Positions 1 to 8,001 of a stretch of DNA of 64,000 bases are shown one piece after another; the first letter of the stretch is position 1, and each line of letters begins with the position of its first letter. The notes under the pieces are model-generated. The model was not told where the DNA came from. It did no database searches and saw only the letters and a program-made list of their open reading frames with translations. This DNA is from Flavobacterium sp. GSB-24 (lineage in GTDB: Bacteria; Bacteroidota; Bacteroidia; Flavobacteriales; Flavobacteriaceae): positions 1,240,001 to 1,304,000 of the forward strand of contig NZ_AP027043.1 of NCBI RefSeq assembly GCF_027924665.1. The letters run 5' to 3'. The translations under genes were made by a program, and so were the position numbers.

Positions 1-2320
1 TTTTTGGAGAGAAAACTACCAAAGGTTTACGGAAATTAGTTTTCATTTGTCTTCTTAACAAGTGGAAGAAGTTAGCTGGCGTTGTACAATCTGCAACATA
101 CATATTTTGTCTTGCACAAAGTTGTAAGTAACGTTCCATTCTTGCAGAAGAGTGTTCTGCACCTTGTCCTTCGTATCCGTGAGGCAATAATAAAACAATA
201 CCGTTTTGGTTGTTCCATTTGTCTTCACCACATGAAATATATTGGTCAATCATGATTTGGGCTCCGTTAGAGAAATCTCCAAATTGTGCTTCCCAAATAG
301 TTAATGCTTTTGGATTAGCCAATGCATATCCGTAATCAAAACCAAGAACTCCATATTCAGATAAAAGAGAGTTGAAAACGCCGAATTTTCCTTTTTTGTT
401 TTCGATAGCATCTAAAAGAATTACTTCTTCTTCAGAATCTTCAACTTTAACTACAGCATGGCGGTGAGAGAATGTACCACGCTCTACGTCCTGACCGGAA
501 ATACGAACGTCAAATCCTTCTGTTAAAAGTGAACCGTAAGCTAGAGCTTCTGCAGTTCCCCAATCGATAGTGTTGTTGTCGTATCCTGCTTTTCTATCCG
601 TAACAATTTTAGTTATCTTGTTAATGAATTTCTTGTCTTCTGGTAATGTTGAGATTGTATTGATGATAGAATCTAATCCTTCTTTACTAAAGGTAGTATC
701 TACTTTTTGAAGCATTTGTGTATCAGTTACCTGAACAAATCCATCCCATTCGTTTTTCATGAATGGAGTTATGATTGTTAAATCTTTTTTACGAGAAGCT
801 TCTAAATTTTCCTCTAAAGCAGATTTGTATTCTTTTTCTAAAGCATTTACATAAGATGCATCGATTACGCCGTCAGACAATAATTTTTCAGCATAGATAT
901 CTCTTGGATTCTTATGTTTAGCGATGATTTTATATAAAACCGGCTGTGTAAAACGAGGTTCGTCACCTTCGTTATGACCGTATTTTCTGTATCCTAGTAA
1001 GTCGATAAATACGTCACGTCCAAACTGCATTCTATAGTCTAATGCAAAAGACATTGCATGTACAACAGCTTCAGCATCGTCAGCATTTACGTGTAAAACT
1101 GGTGAAAGTGTAACTTTAGCAACGTCTGTACAATAAGTAGAAGAACGAGCATCTAAATAGTTAGTCGTAAAACCAACTTGGTTGTTAATTACAATGTGAA
1201 TTGTTCCTCCAGTTTTATAACCGTCAAGCTGCGCCATTTGGATGATTTCATACAAAATACCCTGACCTGCAATTGCAGCATCTCCGTGAACGGCGATAGG
1301 TAGTACTTTTGAAAAATCTTCTGGGAAATATTTATCTTGTTTTGCTCTTGTAATTCCTTCAATTACAGCTCCAACAGTTTCTAAGTGAGAAGGGTTTGGT
1401 GCTAAATTGATATTGATGCTTTTTCCAGATCTTGTTTTTTTGTCGGCAGTAAGACCTAAGTGGTATTTTACGTCACCATCAAAGTATTCTTGATCGTAAT
1501 CTTTTCCGTCAAACTCACCAAAGATATCTTGAGTAGATTTTCCGAATATGTTTGCCAAAACGTTCAAACGGCCACGGTGAGCCATTCCCATTACGAATTG
1601 TTCAACACCTTTTTCCGCAGCCTGCTCAATTAAAGCATCTAAAGCTGGAATAATAGATTCTCCACCTTCTAGTGAAAAACGTTTTTGTCCAACATATTTA
1701 GTATGAAGGAAGTTCTCGAAAGAAACAGCTTCGTTTAATTTATTTAAGATCGTTTTCTTTTCTTCTGTAGAAAAATTAGGCTGATTATTATCAACTGCTA
1801 ATTTATCCTGAATCCATTTTACAACACCAGGATTTCTAATGTACATATATTCAATACCAATATGCTGGCAGTAAATAGCCTTAAGGCGATTTACGATATC
1901 TTGTAAAGAAGATGGTGCCATTCCAATTGTTTGTGCAGCATCAAAAACAGTCGAAAGATCTGCTGTAGATAATCCGAAGTTTTCGATATCCAAAGTTGGA
2001 GATGAAGTTCTACGGTCACGAACTGGATTTGTTTTTGTGAATAAATGCCCGCGCGTACGGTATCCGTCAATTAATTTAAGAACGTTGAATTCTTTCTTTA
2101 GTTTTTCAGAAATCTGACTGTAATCTGTGTTGTCGCTAGTCACGTACTCAACTATAGTCTGCACTGGATTTTCGTCGTTATAAGTAGTCATTCCAAAGTC
2201 AAAACCTTGAAAGAAACTTCTCCAGCTAGGCTCAACGCTGTCTGGGTTTACTAGATATTGATCGTATAATTGTGCAAAAAACTCGGTATGCGCTGCGTTT
2301 AAAAATGAAAACCTATCCAT
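1..2320 (-). CDS. sucA: 2-oxoglutarate dehydrogenase E1 component (3' end outside the window)
   Basis: Thiamine-diphosphate-dependent E1 subunit of the 2-oxoglutarate dehydrogenase complex, TCA cycle, cytoplasm. The reading frame runs open from the ATG at 2318-2320 to the window edge, about 773 codons of a roughly 920-residue protein. Seen in translation: the N-terminal segment MDRFSFLNAAHTEFF, the MGMAHRGRLNVLAN stretch, the IAVHGDAAIAGQG motif near the TPP site, and LRRQMKTNFRKPLVVFSPK at the truncated end, all typical of E1o. The last quarter of the gene is off the left edge. A TACTTTTG promoter element lies about 37 bases upstream. sucB would be expected next in the same direction, but that cannot be seen. 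Confidence 0.96.
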   Translation of the reverse strand, partial: MDRFSFLNAAHTEFFAQLYDQYLVNPDSVEPSWRSFFQGFDFGMTTYNDENPVQTIVEYVTSDNTDYSQISEKLKKEFNVLKLIDGYRTRGHLFTKTNPVRDRRTSSPTLDIENFGLSTADLSTVFDAAQTIGMAPSSLQDIVNRLKAIYCQHIGIEYMYIRNPGVVKWIQDKLAVDNNQPNFSTEEKKTILNKLNEAVSFENFLHTKYVGQKRFSLEGGESIIPALDALIEQAAEKGVEQFVMGMAHRGRLNVLANIFGKSTQDIFGEFDGKDYDQEYFDGDVKYHLGLTADKKTRSGKSININLAPNPSHLETVGAVIEGITRAKQDKYFPEDFSKVLPIAVHGDAAIAGQGILYEIIQMAQLDGYKTGGTIHIVINNQVGFTTNYLDARSSTYCTDVAKVTLSPVLHVNADDAEAVVHAMSFALDYRMQFGRDVFIDLLGYRKYGHNEGDEPRFTQPVLYKIIAKHKNPRDIYAEKLLSDGVIDASYVNALEKEYKSALEENLEASRKKDLTIITPFMKNEWDGFVQVTDTQMLQKVDTTFSKEGLDSIINTISTLPEDKKFINKITKIVTDRKAGYDNNTIDWGTAEALAYGSLLTEGFDVRISGQDVERGTFSHRHAVVKVEDSEEEVILLDAIENKKGKFGVFNSLLSEYGVLGFDYGYALANPKALTIWEAQFGDFSNGAQIMIDQYISCGEDKWNNQNGIVLLLPHGYEGQGAEHSSARMERYLQLCARQNMYVADCTTPANFFHLLRRQMKTNFRKPLVVFSPK

Positions 2321-2356
2321 AATATGAGTGAATATACTTTTTGTTATATAGAAAGG

Positions 2357-2364
2357 CAAAAGTA
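2357..2364 (-). promoter_or_regulatory. Probable sucA promoter, -7 element TACTTTTG
   Basis: Minus-strand TACTTTTG fits the Bacteroidota -7 consensus TAnnTTTG and would place transcription start near 2350, about 30 bases before the sucA ATG. No clear TTG -33 element is seen at the expected distance, so this rests on one box only. Confidence 0.5.
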
Positions 2365-2390
2365 CAACAATCACATTTATTTAAATCTTT

Positions 2391-2414
2391 TTTTTACGTA
2401 CTTTTACGTAAAAA
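2391..2414. promoter_or_regulatory. Perfect 10-bp inverted repeat between divergent genes
   Basis: TTTTTACGTA, four bases, then TACGTAAAAA: both arms match perfectly. It lies between the sucA promoter and the start of the divergent outer-membrane gene at 2437. It could be an operator or a hairpin; low-complexity A/T tails reduce its weight. Confidence 0.4.
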
Positions 2415-2436
2415 TTTGTTAAAATAAACGTTAACT

Positions 2437-2988
2437 ATGAATAAAATTCAATTTTCAATCGATTGCAGATATTTATTTGTGATTTTGACAGCCTTATTCT
2501 CAAGTTATTCTATTGCACAACAAAAATATGTTATTGACAACAGTAATCATTTCTGGGAAAAAGTACAATTTGGCGGCGGATTAGGTTTAGGAATTGGTTC
2601 TGGTTATACTGATATTTCTGTAATGCCAAGTGCCATTTACAATGTTAACGAAATTGTTGCCGTTGGTCTTGGTTTACAATTTGGTTACTTAAACTCAAGA
2701 AACTATTATGAATCGTATGTTTATGGCGGAAGCGTAATTACGCTTGTAAACCCGATTCCTGAACTTCAATTATCCGCAGAGTTAGAGCAGGTTCGTGTTA
2801 ACACAGATTATGATTCTACACCATACAGGCCAAGTTATTCTGATAATTTTTGGAACACCGCTCTTTATCTAGGTGCAGGTTACAGAACTGGAAATGTAAC
2901 TATTGGTGCACGCTACGATGTTTTATACGATCCAGACAGAAGTCTTTACGGATCTGGATTTATGCCTTTTGTGAGAGTTTATTTTTAA
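2437..2988 (+). CDS. Outer-membrane-type protein, probable small beta-barrel
   Basis: 183 residues. An N-terminal signal peptide is visible (hydrophobic run around residues 12-26, ending near SIAQQ). The mature part is rich in Gly, Tyr and alternating hydrophobic residues and ends in an aromatic residue (FVRVYF), the usual pattern of an outer-membrane beta-barrel. It begins at an ATG divergent from sucA. I recall homologues next to sucA in flavobacteria sometimes labelled alpha-ketoglutarate decarboxylase, which I think is carried over from the neighbour: nothing enzymatic is visible. Function unknown. Confidence 0.7.
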   Translation: MNKIQFSIDCRYLFVILTALFSSYSIAQQKYVIDNSNHFWEKVQFGGGLGLGIGSGYTDISVMPSAIYNVNEIVAVGLGLQFGYLNSRNYYESYVYGGSVITLVNPIPELQLSAELEQVRVNTDYDSTPYRPSYSDNFWNTALYLGAGYRTGNVTIGARYDVLYDPDRSLYGSGFMPFVRVYF

Positions 2989-2995
2989 GTTGCTA

Positions 2996-3037
2996 TCCCG
3001 AAGTCTCGGGACTGAGATGCTAAGATTCTAAGGTTAT
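2996..3037. repeat. Intergenic hairpin plus CTAAGATTCTAAGG repeat
   Basis: TCCCGA-AGTC-TCGGGA forms a small hairpin (2996-3011) just after the preceding stop codon and is followed by GCTAAGATTCTAAGGTT. The second element recurs twice near 59.38-59.49 kb, so it is an interspersed intergenic repeat rather than coding sequence. The hairpin has no U-run, so it is a weak terminator at best. Confidence 0.55.
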
Positions 3038-3187
3038 TATTGGCTTGTAACATTATTACAGTTTAAAATAAAATAAGTTTTTTCTTTCTTTTGGTTGCTC
3101 TTATAATTAACTTTGTAATTGAAAAAAAATTAAAACCACTAATAGATTGGAGGGTTTAATTATAAATATCAAAGAATCAACTTAAAG

Positions 3188-3673
3188 ATGGGACAATTGC
3201 CAAAAGAAATTGAATTATTTCAAAAAACGCTTGAAAGTTTAAAAGGAATAGAAAATGTTTGTAGTGGAATTGATAATTTAGAAGGAATTAAAGGCTCTGA
3301 ATTAGGAAGTTCATCATTTTCGCATCTTCCTATTGCAACACTTTTAAGGACTGATGGAGGGTTGAATGATGAAGTAATGTTGCAATTTGAATTTACATTA
3401 GATCGATCTGTTGAAAGTTTAATTTCGTTAGAGTTTCTTTCTTGGTTTATTCGTGATCATTCAAGAGGAGGAGGTTTAATACAATTGAGAACATTTGCAC
3501 TTCCTCCAAAAGCAGGGAATTATTCTCAGCTTGGAGAAACTTTAAAATTTCATATTGATTATTTTGTTGAAAATGCACCAGAAACATTACAACCAATTCT
3601 TGATAAAATTTCTAATTTAAACACCTCTTTAGAGCTATTTATTAAGCTTTATGAAATACCGTTAAAAGGCTAA
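3188..3673 (+). CDS. Hypothetical protein, 161 residues
   Basis: Unrecognised. No signal peptide, membrane segment or known motif is seen; it looks like a soluble cytoplasmic alpha/beta protein with a Gly-rich turn (SRGGGLIQL, about residues 96-104) and an acidic N-terminal helix. The start is the ATG at 3188. It stands alone between an intergenic repeat and a converging gene 14 bases away. Nothing in the neighbourhood suggests a role. Confidence 0.6.
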   Translation: MGQLPKEIELFQKTLESLKGIENVCSGIDNLEGIKGSELGSSSFSHLPIATLLRTDGGLNDEVMLQFEFTLDRSVESLISLEFLSWFIRDHSRGGGLIQLRTFALPPKAGNYSQLGETLKFHIDYFVENAPETLQPILDKISNLNTSLELFIKLYEIPLKG

Positions 3674-3686
3674 TTAATTATAGTCT

Positions 3687-4040
3687 TTATTTGTAATAAT
3701 TTCGAAACCAAACCTTCTGCCACTCTCTTTTTAAAATCAGAAAAGCAACTTGTTCAGCAAGAATGACTAAATCTGATCCGTCAAGTTTTTTGATTTCGAT
3801 TTCAGAAACATCAATTATATAAAGAAGGTTCAAATATTCAGCAAACTTGTACTGAATCATTCTGTAGATTTTTTCGTGAAGTTGGATTTTTAATTCGTCA
3901 GGTGAAATGCTAAGCGGAAAATCAATTCCTTCATTTGCCAAATTAAAATCTTTATTAATCTGCTCAATCAAGTTTAAATATAAAGTCTCTGCCTGAGCTT
4001 GCTCTAAAAGTGCTTCTGTACTAGTTGGTGCTACAAACAT
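3687..4040 (-). CDS. Conserved-type hypothetical protein, 117 residues
   Basis: Small, acidic, probably all-helical soluble protein starting MFVAPTSTEALLEQAQ. No catalytic motif recognised. It lies 50 bases downstream of the polyprenyl synthase gene on the same strand and is probably co-transcribed with it. I recall similar short proteins beside this synthase in flavobacteria, but that does not give a function. Confidence 0.65.
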   Translation of the reverse strand: MFVAPTSTEALLEQAQAETLYLNLIEQINKDFNLANEGIDFPLSISPDELKIQLHEKIYRMIQYKFAEYLNLLYIIDVSEIEIKKLDGSDLVILAEQVAFLILKREWQKVWFRNYYK

Positions 4041-4090
4041 GAGATTTTAGATATTAGATTGTTGATTTTAGATTTATTGAAAACTGATTA

Positions 4091-5065
4091 CTAAACCTTA
4101 CGGCCCATTAAATTTTCGCCGAAAGTTCTTAAAACATTTTTCTTTTCAGCATTAATTTCCATTTTTTCTAAAGTTTCAAAAGCTTTAAACGTATACATTT
4201 CGATTGCTTCTTGTGTCGCTTTTGAAGCTCCAGATTCATTAAAAATAGCTTTTGCAGTTTCTATTTTTTCTGAATTATCTTCTAATTGTAAACTGAATAA
4301 TTTTTCTAATTCTTGAGCTTTTTCTGTACAAGAAAACTCTAAAGCTTTTAGATATAAATAGGTTTTTTTGTTTTCAATAATATCGCCTCCAACTTGTTTT
4401 CCAAAAGTTTCAGGGTCACCAAAAGCATCTAAATAATCATCCTGCAATTGGAAAGCCAATCCTAAATTAAGTCCAAAATCATAGATTAAATCAGCTTCTT
4501 TTTCAGAAGTTTTGGCAACAATTGCACCCATTTTCATGGCAGCGGCAACCAAAACAGCTGTTTTGTATTCAATCATCTTTAAATATTCGGGAATCGTAAC
4601 ATCTTTACGAGTTTCGAAATCAACATCCCATTGTTGTCCTTCGCAAACCTCAAGAGCAGTTTTACTAAATAATTTTGCCAGGTTTCTAAAAACTATCGGT
4701 TCGTATTGTTCAAAATATTGATAAGCTAAAATAAGCATGGCATCTCCTGAAAGTATTCCAGTATTTAGATCCCATTTTTCATGAACTGTAACTTGTCCTC
4801 TTCGCAAAGGCGCATCATCCATAATATCATCATGAACCAGCGAAAAATTATGGAAAACTTCGACGGCCATTGCAGCTGGAAGTGCAGCATCGTACTCGGT
4901 ATCAAAAACTTCAGCAGCCATTAAAGTTAAAACAGGACGTATGCGTTTTCCGCCAAGTCCTAAAATATATTCAATAGGTTCGTAAAGGTTTTTAGGTTCT
5001 TTATGTATGTCTTGTTTTTTAAGATAACTAATAAAAAAATCCTGGTACTGGCTAATATCGTGCAT
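4091..5065 (-). CDS. Polyprenyl diphosphate synthase (farnesyl/geranylgeranyl type)
   Basis: Head-to-tail condensation of isopentenyl diphosphate onto an allylic diphosphate. Visible family motifs, in order: GGKRIRPVL, first Asp-rich motif LVHDDIMDDAPLRRG, and second Asp-rich motif FQLQDDYLDAFGDP followed by GKQVGGDI; these bind Mg2+ and diphosphate. I chose the ATG at 5063-5065 (MHDISQYQDFF). A longer in-frame start at 5092 would be TTG and adds nine residues with no visible family feature. Length is about 324 residues, normal for the family. Chain length of the product cannot be read from the sequence with confidence. Confidence 0.92.
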   Translation of the reverse strand: MHDISQYQDFFISYLKKQDIHKEPKNLYEPIEYILGLGGKRIRPVLTLMAAEVFDTEYDAALPAAMAVEVFHNFSLVHDDIMDDAPLRRGQVTVHEKWDLNTGILSGDAMLILAYQYFEQYEPIVFRNLAKLFSKTALEVCEGQQWDVDFETRKDVTIPEYLKMIEYKTAVLVAAAMKMGAIVAKTSEKEADLIYDFGLNLGLAFQLQDDYLDAFGDPETFGKQVGGDIIENKKTYLYLKALEFSCTEKAQELEKLFSLQLEDNSEKIETAKAIFNESGASKATQEAIEMYTFKAFETLEKMEINAEKKNVLRTFGENLMGRKV

Positions 5066-5207
5066 AATGAAATTCTGATTTACGAGCCTCAAAGATACAA
5101 TTCAATTATGAATTTTCGCTTTCTAAATTTCATTTGCTGAGAAAACATTAAAATTTAAAATAAAAACGACTAAGAATGAATTTGTTAAAATATTTTTTAA
5201 AAAACTT

Positions 5208-5235
5208 GGAAACTTTTTTGGTATTTACAGTTTCC
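5208..5235. promoter_or_regulatory. Probable TetR operator 1 (yceI promoter)
   Basis: GGAAACT, 14 bases, AGTTTCC: a 28-bp palindrome covering the -33 side of the promoter in front of the YceI gene. The same 28-bp geometry occurs at 5260-5287 and 5901-5928. The first and third copies end exactly four bases before a TATATTTG -7 box, which points to one regulator, most simply the TetR protein encoded at 5963. Confidence 0.75.
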
Positions 5236-5247
5236 TGTCTATATTTG
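5217..5247 (+). promoter_or_regulatory. Promoter of the YceI gene
   Basis: TTTG at 5217-5220, 19 bases, then TATATTTG at 5240-5247, matching the Bacteroidota -33/-7 pattern. It is overlapped by operator 1, and operator 2 starts 12 bases downstream of the -7 box, so repression from both sides is plausible. Confidence 0.65.
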
Positions 5248-5259
5248 CAACATCAAAAT

Positions 5260-5287
5260 GGAAACTTGAAACACTGTGAAAGTTTCC
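5260..5287. promoter_or_regulatory. Probable TetR operator 2 (downstream of yceI promoter)
   Basis: Second GGAAACT-N14-AGTTTCC palindrome, in the expected transcript leader of the YceI gene, roughly +7 to +34. Arm sequence and spacing match operators 1 and 3. Confidence 0.7.
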
Positions 5288-5331
5288 ATAAGAGTTTGAA
5301 TGATTTATAAACTCATTAAAATCAGTTATTT

Positions 5332-5853
5332 ATGAAAACAACATGGACTTTAGATTCTACTCAATCAGATGTTTTAATTAAAATGAGACATTCGATAATT
5401 GCCTATTTAGGAGGAACTACGAACAAATTTGGCGGTTATGTGAGCTTAGAAGACAATGAAATTGAAGATGCATCGGTTGAATTTTCACTTGATATTAATA
5501 ATAAAACTGAAAGCTTTCAGCAAATTGACACCAATTTACAGCTTCAGGATTTTTTTGATGTAGATGAGCATCCAATCATTAGTTTCAAATCGACTTCATT
5601 CCAAAAAGTAAATAACAATATCAATTTCTTTAAGGGAGATTTAACGATAAAAGATGTTACGAGAGTTGTAGAACTTGATGCAGAATTTATAGGAGTGAAT
5701 ACTTATAATGGAGAAAAAAAAGTAGCCTTTGAAATTAAAGGTGAAATTAAGCGTCAGGACTTTGGCTTAGATTATAACTCTTTTCATCATAATGGGGGCT
5801 TAGCTCTTGGAAAAGACATTAAGCTAATAGCTAATCTTGAATTTAGCATATAA
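5332..5853 (+). CDS. YceI-family protein, cytoplasmic form
   Basis: 173 residues with the YceI beta-barrel pattern: an N-terminal WTLDSTQSDVLIKMRH, DVDEHPIISFKST in the middle, FKGDLTIKDVTRVVELDAEF, then the C-terminal ALGKDIKLIANLEFSI. The family forms a lipocalin-like barrel that binds isoprenoid or fatty-acid-like ligands. There is no signal peptide, unlike E. coli YceI, so this one should be cytoplasmic. It has its own promoter flanked by two palindromes shared with the downstream tetR gene, so it probably belongs to the efflux regulon. The isoprenoid synthase upstream is suggestive but lies on the other strand. Confidence 0.85.
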   Translation: MKTTWTLDSTQSDVLIKMRHSIIAYLGGTTNKFGGYVSLEDNEIEDASVEFSLDINNKTESFQQIDTNLQLQDFFDVDEHPIISFKSTSFQKVNNNINFFKGDLTIKDVTRVVELDAEFIGVNTYNGEKKVAFEIKGEIKRQDFGLDYNSFHHNGGLALGKDIKLIANLEFSI

Positions 5854-5900
5854 ATCTTACATGCAGGAATAATTTAATGTAAAATTATTACAAATATTAC

Positions 5901-5928
5901 GGAAACTATTTTTTAAATTTTAGTTTCC
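5901..5928. promoter_or_regulatory. Probable TetR operator 3 (autoregulatory)
   Basis: GGAAACTA, 12 bases, TAGTTTCC: the same 28-bp footprint as operators 1 and 2 with one extra matched base on each arm. It ends four bases before TATATTTG, exactly as operator 1 does, so the regulator probably represses its own operon. Confidence 0.75.
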
Positions 5929-5932
5929 TAAT

Positions 5933-5940
5933 TATATTTG
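5933..5940 (+). promoter_or_regulatory. Promoter -7 element of the tetR-efflux operon
   Basis: TATATTTG ends one base before an ATG at 5942. Transcription should begin near 5946, downstream of that ATG, which is the reason for taking the next ATG (5963) as the tetR start. Confidence 0.65.
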
Positions 5941-5962
5941 TATGGCAATTGGGAAAATTAAA

Positions 5963-6562
5963 ATGAAAGAGAAAATCATAGCAAAAGCCAGTGAGCTTTT
6001 TTTAAAGCTCGGCTTTAAAAGTGTTACAATGGATGATATTGCAGGAGAAATGTGTATTTCGAAGAAAACGATTTACAAATATTTCTGTAATAAAGAGGTT
6101 TTGATTGAAGAGAGCACTTCAATGGTACACAGACAGGTTCATGAAATTATGGATACCATTGTTGCTAAAAATTATAATGCGATTCACGAGAATTTTGAAA
6201 TTAGAGAAATGTTTCGTGATATGTTTAAAAACAATACGGATACTTCGCCTATCTATCAGTTAAAAAAACATTATCCAGAGATTTATCAAAATATTTTATC
6301 TCACGAAATTGAGCAATGCACACAATGTTTTAGAGATAATATTGAAAAGGGAATACGAGAAGAGCTTTACAGACCAGATTTAAATGTAGAAATCTATGTG
6401 AGATTTTATTACACGTTAATCTTTCATATTAATGAAAATACAGTTTCTGAAAGTGAAGCACAAAGAATAGAGTTAGAGGCATTAGAATATCACACTCGTG
6501 CAATGGCAACAGAAAAAGGAGTGCAAGAATTAGAAAAACAGCTTAAAAAAATTATCAATTAA
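5963..6562 (+). CDS. TetR-family transcriptional regulator of efflux operon
   Basis: One-component regulator: an N-terminal DNA-binding three-helix domain (KEKIIAKASELFLKLGF ... MDDIAGEMCISKKTIYKYF, about residues 1-50) and a helical ligand-binding C-terminal part. The upstream ATG at 5942 is probably not used because the TATATTTG box places transcription start after it; the protein is then 199 residues. It sits directly before the TolC, adaptor and RND genes in the same direction, the usual arrangement for a local repressor. The 28-bp GGAAACT palindromes are the best candidates for its binding sites. The inducer is unknown. Confidence 0.9.
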   Translation: MKEKIIAKASELFLKLGFKSVTMDDIAGEMCISKKTIYKYFCNKEVLIEESTSMVHRQVHEIMDTIVAKNYNAIHENFEIREMFRDMFKNNTDTSPIYQLKKHYPEIYQNILSHEIEQCTQCFRDNIEKGIREELYRPDLNVEIYVRFYYTLIFHINENTVSESEAQRIELEALEYHTRAMATEKGVQELEKQLKKIIN

Positions 6563-6657
6563 TTATTATTCAAAACTATTTGTCATTATTGTTAGAGAGC
6601 GGGAAGATAATAATGGCGATACTATCTCAAAATTTAAAAATAAATATTTAACTACAT

Positions 6658-7992
6658 ATGAAACGAATAGTTCTTATAGTTTTGTGCACAATTGGCTTAT
6701 CGGCCAACGCACAAGTAACCACTTTAACCTTAAAAGACGCTGTTAGCTACGCGCTTGTAAATAAAGCCGATGCTAAAAAAGCAAAACTTCAGGTTGAAAA
6801 CAGTGAATACCAAATTCAAGAAGTACGTTCTAGAGCGTTACCTCAAATTAGCGCAAATGGAAACCTAACTTATAATCCGGTAATTCAAACAACTGTTATT
6901 GACGGAGCAGGTTTTGGTGCACCGGGAACTACAATCCAAGCAGCATTTGGACAAACTTGGACTTCTACTGCGGGGCTTTCTTTAACTCAGGCAATATTTG
7001 ATCAATCTGTTTTTACAGGATTAAAAGCAGCAAGAACTACACGTGAGTTTTATCAAATAAACGATCAGTTAACAGAAGAACAAGTTATAGAAAGAGTTGC
7101 AAATAATTACTATTCTGTTTATGTACAAAAAGAAAGATTGGTTTTGTTAGACAGCAATTACGTAAACACAACTAAAGTTCGTGATATCGTAAAAGGGCAA
7201 TTTGATAACGGTTTGGCTAAGAAAATTGACTTAGATCGTATTATTGTAAAAATGTCAAATATCGATACAGAACGTCAGCAGATTAAAAACCAAATTGCTT
7301 TACAGGAAAATGCTTTGAAGTTTTATATGGGAATGCCTATTGAAACTCAAATCGCGATGCCAAAAGAAGAATTTGAAGTTGTTCCTGCTGCATTAACAGA
7401 AGAACCAAATATCGAAAACAGAACAGAATATCTGCTTTTGAAAAAACAAGAAGAGCTTTTAGTCTATAATAAAAAAGCTGTTGAAGCTGGATATTATCCA
7501 ACACTTTCATTAACTGCTGGGTACAACTATATCGGTCAAGGTCCGGAATTTCCTTGGTTTGCAAAACCAGATAAAGGAGTTTACTGGTCAGATTTCTCAG
7601 CAATTGGATTAAATCTGCATGTGCCAATCTTTACAGGTTTTGGAACTCGTGCTAAAGTAAGACAAGCTGATGTTCAAATTAGAGAACTTCAGGAAGATAT
7701 TAAAGACACCAAACTTTCACTTGATTTAGATTATAGAAACGCCATTACACAAATCAATAATAATTTGGTAACAATCGAGAATCAAAAAGAAAACATGCGT
7801 TTGGCATCTGAGATCCTTAGCAATACTAAAAACAATTACCTTCAAGGTTTAGCATCTTTAACCGATTTGTTAGACGCTGAAAATGCATCACTTGAAGCTC
7901 AAAACAATTATACAAGAGCAGTTTTAAATTATAAAATTGCCGAAATATCTCTAATCAAATCGAAAGGCGAACTTAAATCTCTTATTAAATAA
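6658..7992 (+). CDS. TolC-family outer membrane efflux protein
   Basis: Outer-membrane channel of a tripartite efflux pump. The 444 residues start with a signal peptide (MKRIVLIVLCTIGLSANA) and show the two TolC/OEP repeats rich in coiled-coil helices, ending with LTDLLDAENASLEAQNNYTRAVLNYKIAE, a typical OEP C-terminal helix. It lies 95 bases after tetR and 9 bases before the adaptor gene, so the pump genes are one operon. No Cys lipobox is seen, so it should be a non-lipidated channel. Substrates cannot be told from the sequence. Confidence 0.93.
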   Translation: MKRIVLIVLCTIGLSANAQVTTLTLKDAVSYALVNKADAKKAKLQVENSEYQIQEVRSRALPQISANGNLTYNPVIQTTVIDGAGFGAPGTTIQAAFGQTWTSTAGLSLTQAIFDQSVFTGLKAARTTREFYQINDQLTEEQVIERVANNYYSVYVQKERLVLLDSNYVNTTKVRDIVKGQFDNGLAKKIDLDRIIVKMSNIDTERQQIKNQIALQENALKFYMGMPIETQIAMPKEEFEVVPAALTEEPNIENRTEYLLLKKQEELLVYNKKAVEAGYYPTLSLTAGYNYIGQGPEFPWFAKPDKGVYWSDFSAIGLNLHVPIFTGFGTRAKVRQADVQIRELQEDIKDTKLSLDLDYRNAITQINNNLVTIENQKENMRLASEILSNTKNNYLQGLASLTDLLDAENASLEAQNNYTRAVLNYKIAEISLIKSKGELKSLIK

Positions 7993-8001
7993 CTAATTAC
8001 A

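Noticed and set aside
5942..5962. Upstream ATG giving a seven-residue longer TetR protein
   Set aside because: The TATATTTG promoter box ends one base before it, so the transcript should begin after this ATG.
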